Source of the DNA: an uncultured Burkholderiales bacterium
GTDB taxonomy: Bacteria > Pseudomonadota > Gammaproteobacteria > Burkholderiales > Thiobacillaceae
Reading direction: 5' to 3'
Length of the DNA stretch: 6,330 nucleotides
Assembly: GCA_937925755.1 (NCBI GenBank)
Contig: CALAMX010000140.1
Location: 1-6,330, forward strand
In this document: positions 5,832 to 6,330 of the stretch, one piece after another
Layout: every line of letters starts with the position of its first letter
How positions within the stretch are numbered: the first letter of the stretch is position 1
Position numbers and translations under genes: made by a program
Notes under the pieces: model-generated
What the model saw: the letters and a program-made list of their open reading frames with translations, nothing else
Database searches by the model: none
What the model was told of the DNA's origin: nothing

Positions 5832-6129
5832 GTTGCACGCAAGGTTCATCTCTAGGCACAGGGCACTCAGACACCAAATCCACCGATGAGGACTCATGAT
5901 TGTCTCCCGAACCCCGCAGGGCCGCATAGCCCGGTCCCGTCGAGGAACAGGCCGGCACCTGTGGTGCAGATGCCGACGATTCGGTATGACGGTCACCGAC
6001 GCCCAGGGTTTGCGTTGTAAGGCTTTTGCGACACAATCCCGCTTGCCCCCGTCTTTAGCCACCTCTGCATCGACCCGGTAGTGTTCATGGACGTGGGGTT
6101 ACCCTGGACATCTCATGAAGGAGTCGCCT
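5832..6129. other. Divergent intergenic region between the adaptor gene and the DUF3365 gene
   Basis: This stretch must carry the promoters of both flanking genes. The minus-strand frame stays open from 6062 into the adaptor, but its upstream part has no signal-peptide or domain character and is probably non-coding. Its last 66 bp may be translated if ATG 5897 is used. On the plus strand, TTGCGT (6010-6015) and CACAAT (6032-6037), 16 bp apart, make a weak promoter candidate for the gene at 6130. A small hairpin GCACC-TGT-GGTGC lies at 5955-5967. No convincing minus-strand promoter was seen. Confidence 0.4.
6118..6123 (+). promoter_or_regulatory. Ribosome binding site of the DUF3365 gene
   Basis: AAGGAG, 6 nt before the ATG at 6130. 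It is close to a perfect Shine-Dalgarno and fixes that start. Confidence 0.8.
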
Positions 6130-6330
6130 ATGCGCAAATCTGCATTGCTGTTGGCCTTGACCTGTCTGCCTCTGGCTGCCACGGCCAATGAGGCCCAGTT
6201 ACTTGAGAGCTCTCGACAGACCGCGCTCAAACTGCAGCAGCAGTTGGGCAGCGAACTGCAAAAGCAGCTTGCCGCTGGCGGTCCCGAATCGGCCATCAGC
6301 GTCTGCCGCGACAAGGCCCCGGCCATCGCT
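6130..6330 (+). CDS. Exported Tll0287-like (DUF3365) protein, N-terminal part
   Basis: The first 67 residues of a protein that continues past the window. A Sec signal peptide is clear: MRKS, a hydrophobic core LLLALTCLPLAA and a likely cleavage after ATA (about residue 19). The mature part begins NEAQLLESSRQTALKLQQQLGSELQKQL, an amphipathic helix, then AISVCRDKAPAIA. This pattern matches the Tll0287-like/DUF3365 family, small periplasmic proteins related to haem-binding sensor domains. I recall full-length members continuing with a Gln-Thr-Gly-Trp-like segment and, in some cases, binding haem. No CxxCH is visible in the part seen. The start is well supported by AAGGAG 6 nt upstream. Transcription is divergent from the adaptor gene. 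The molecular role of the family is not established. Confidence 0.72.
   Translation, partial: MRKSALLLALTCLPLAATANEAQLLESSRQTALKLQQQLGSELQKQLAAGGPESAISVCRDKAPAIA

Overview
The window looks like a GC-rich gammaproteobacterial chromosome segment. The gene set (a Mak-type ROK fructokinase, an EpsD-type lipoprotein, PIN-PhoH, a PrxQ/Bcp peroxiredoxin, an RND adaptor and a Tll0287-like/DUF3365 protein) resembles purple sulfur bacteria and relatives (Chromatiales). That placement is an inference from protein style and base composition. No rRNA or other taxonomic marker is present.

Layout. On the plus strand, 3-194 is the end of a ROK-family sugar kinase. It is followed by 271-857, a decayed copy of the N-terminal HD nuclease part of the type I CRISPR protein Cas3. 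One extra C in a C-run (547-550) shifts the frame, and the reading is cut at about 857 by a roughly 358-bp non-coding element (858-1215). This element has 19-bp perfect terminal inverted repeats, a second nested inverted repeat, a strong central hairpin and a row of short tight hairpins. It looks like a MITE-like, transposase-free mobile element. No helicase half of Cas3, no other cas gene and no CRISPR array are present.

From 1407 to about 5897 every gene lies on the minus strand. Read in transcription order they are: an RND/HlyD-type periplasmic adaptor (5831 to 4608), a PrxQ/Bcp peroxiredoxin (4505 to 4044), a PIN-PhoH ATPase (4010 to 2604) and an EpsD-family peptidyl-prolyl isomerase lipoprotein (2366 to 1407). 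Good sigma70-like promoters can be read before the peroxiredoxin and before epsD. bcp and phoH are 33 nt apart and are probably co-transcribed. The adaptor and epsD each stand without the partners that usually accompany them (an inner-membrane RND pump; an exopolysaccharide cluster).

At the right edge a plus-strand gene starts at 6130, divergent from the adaptor. It encodes an exported Tll0287-like (DUF3365) protein cut off by the window.

Most of the window is ordinary housekeeping and envelope sequence. The unusual part is 271-1215: a CRISPR nuclease fossil that ends in a nested-palindrome element. No convincing undescribed multi-gene system was found.
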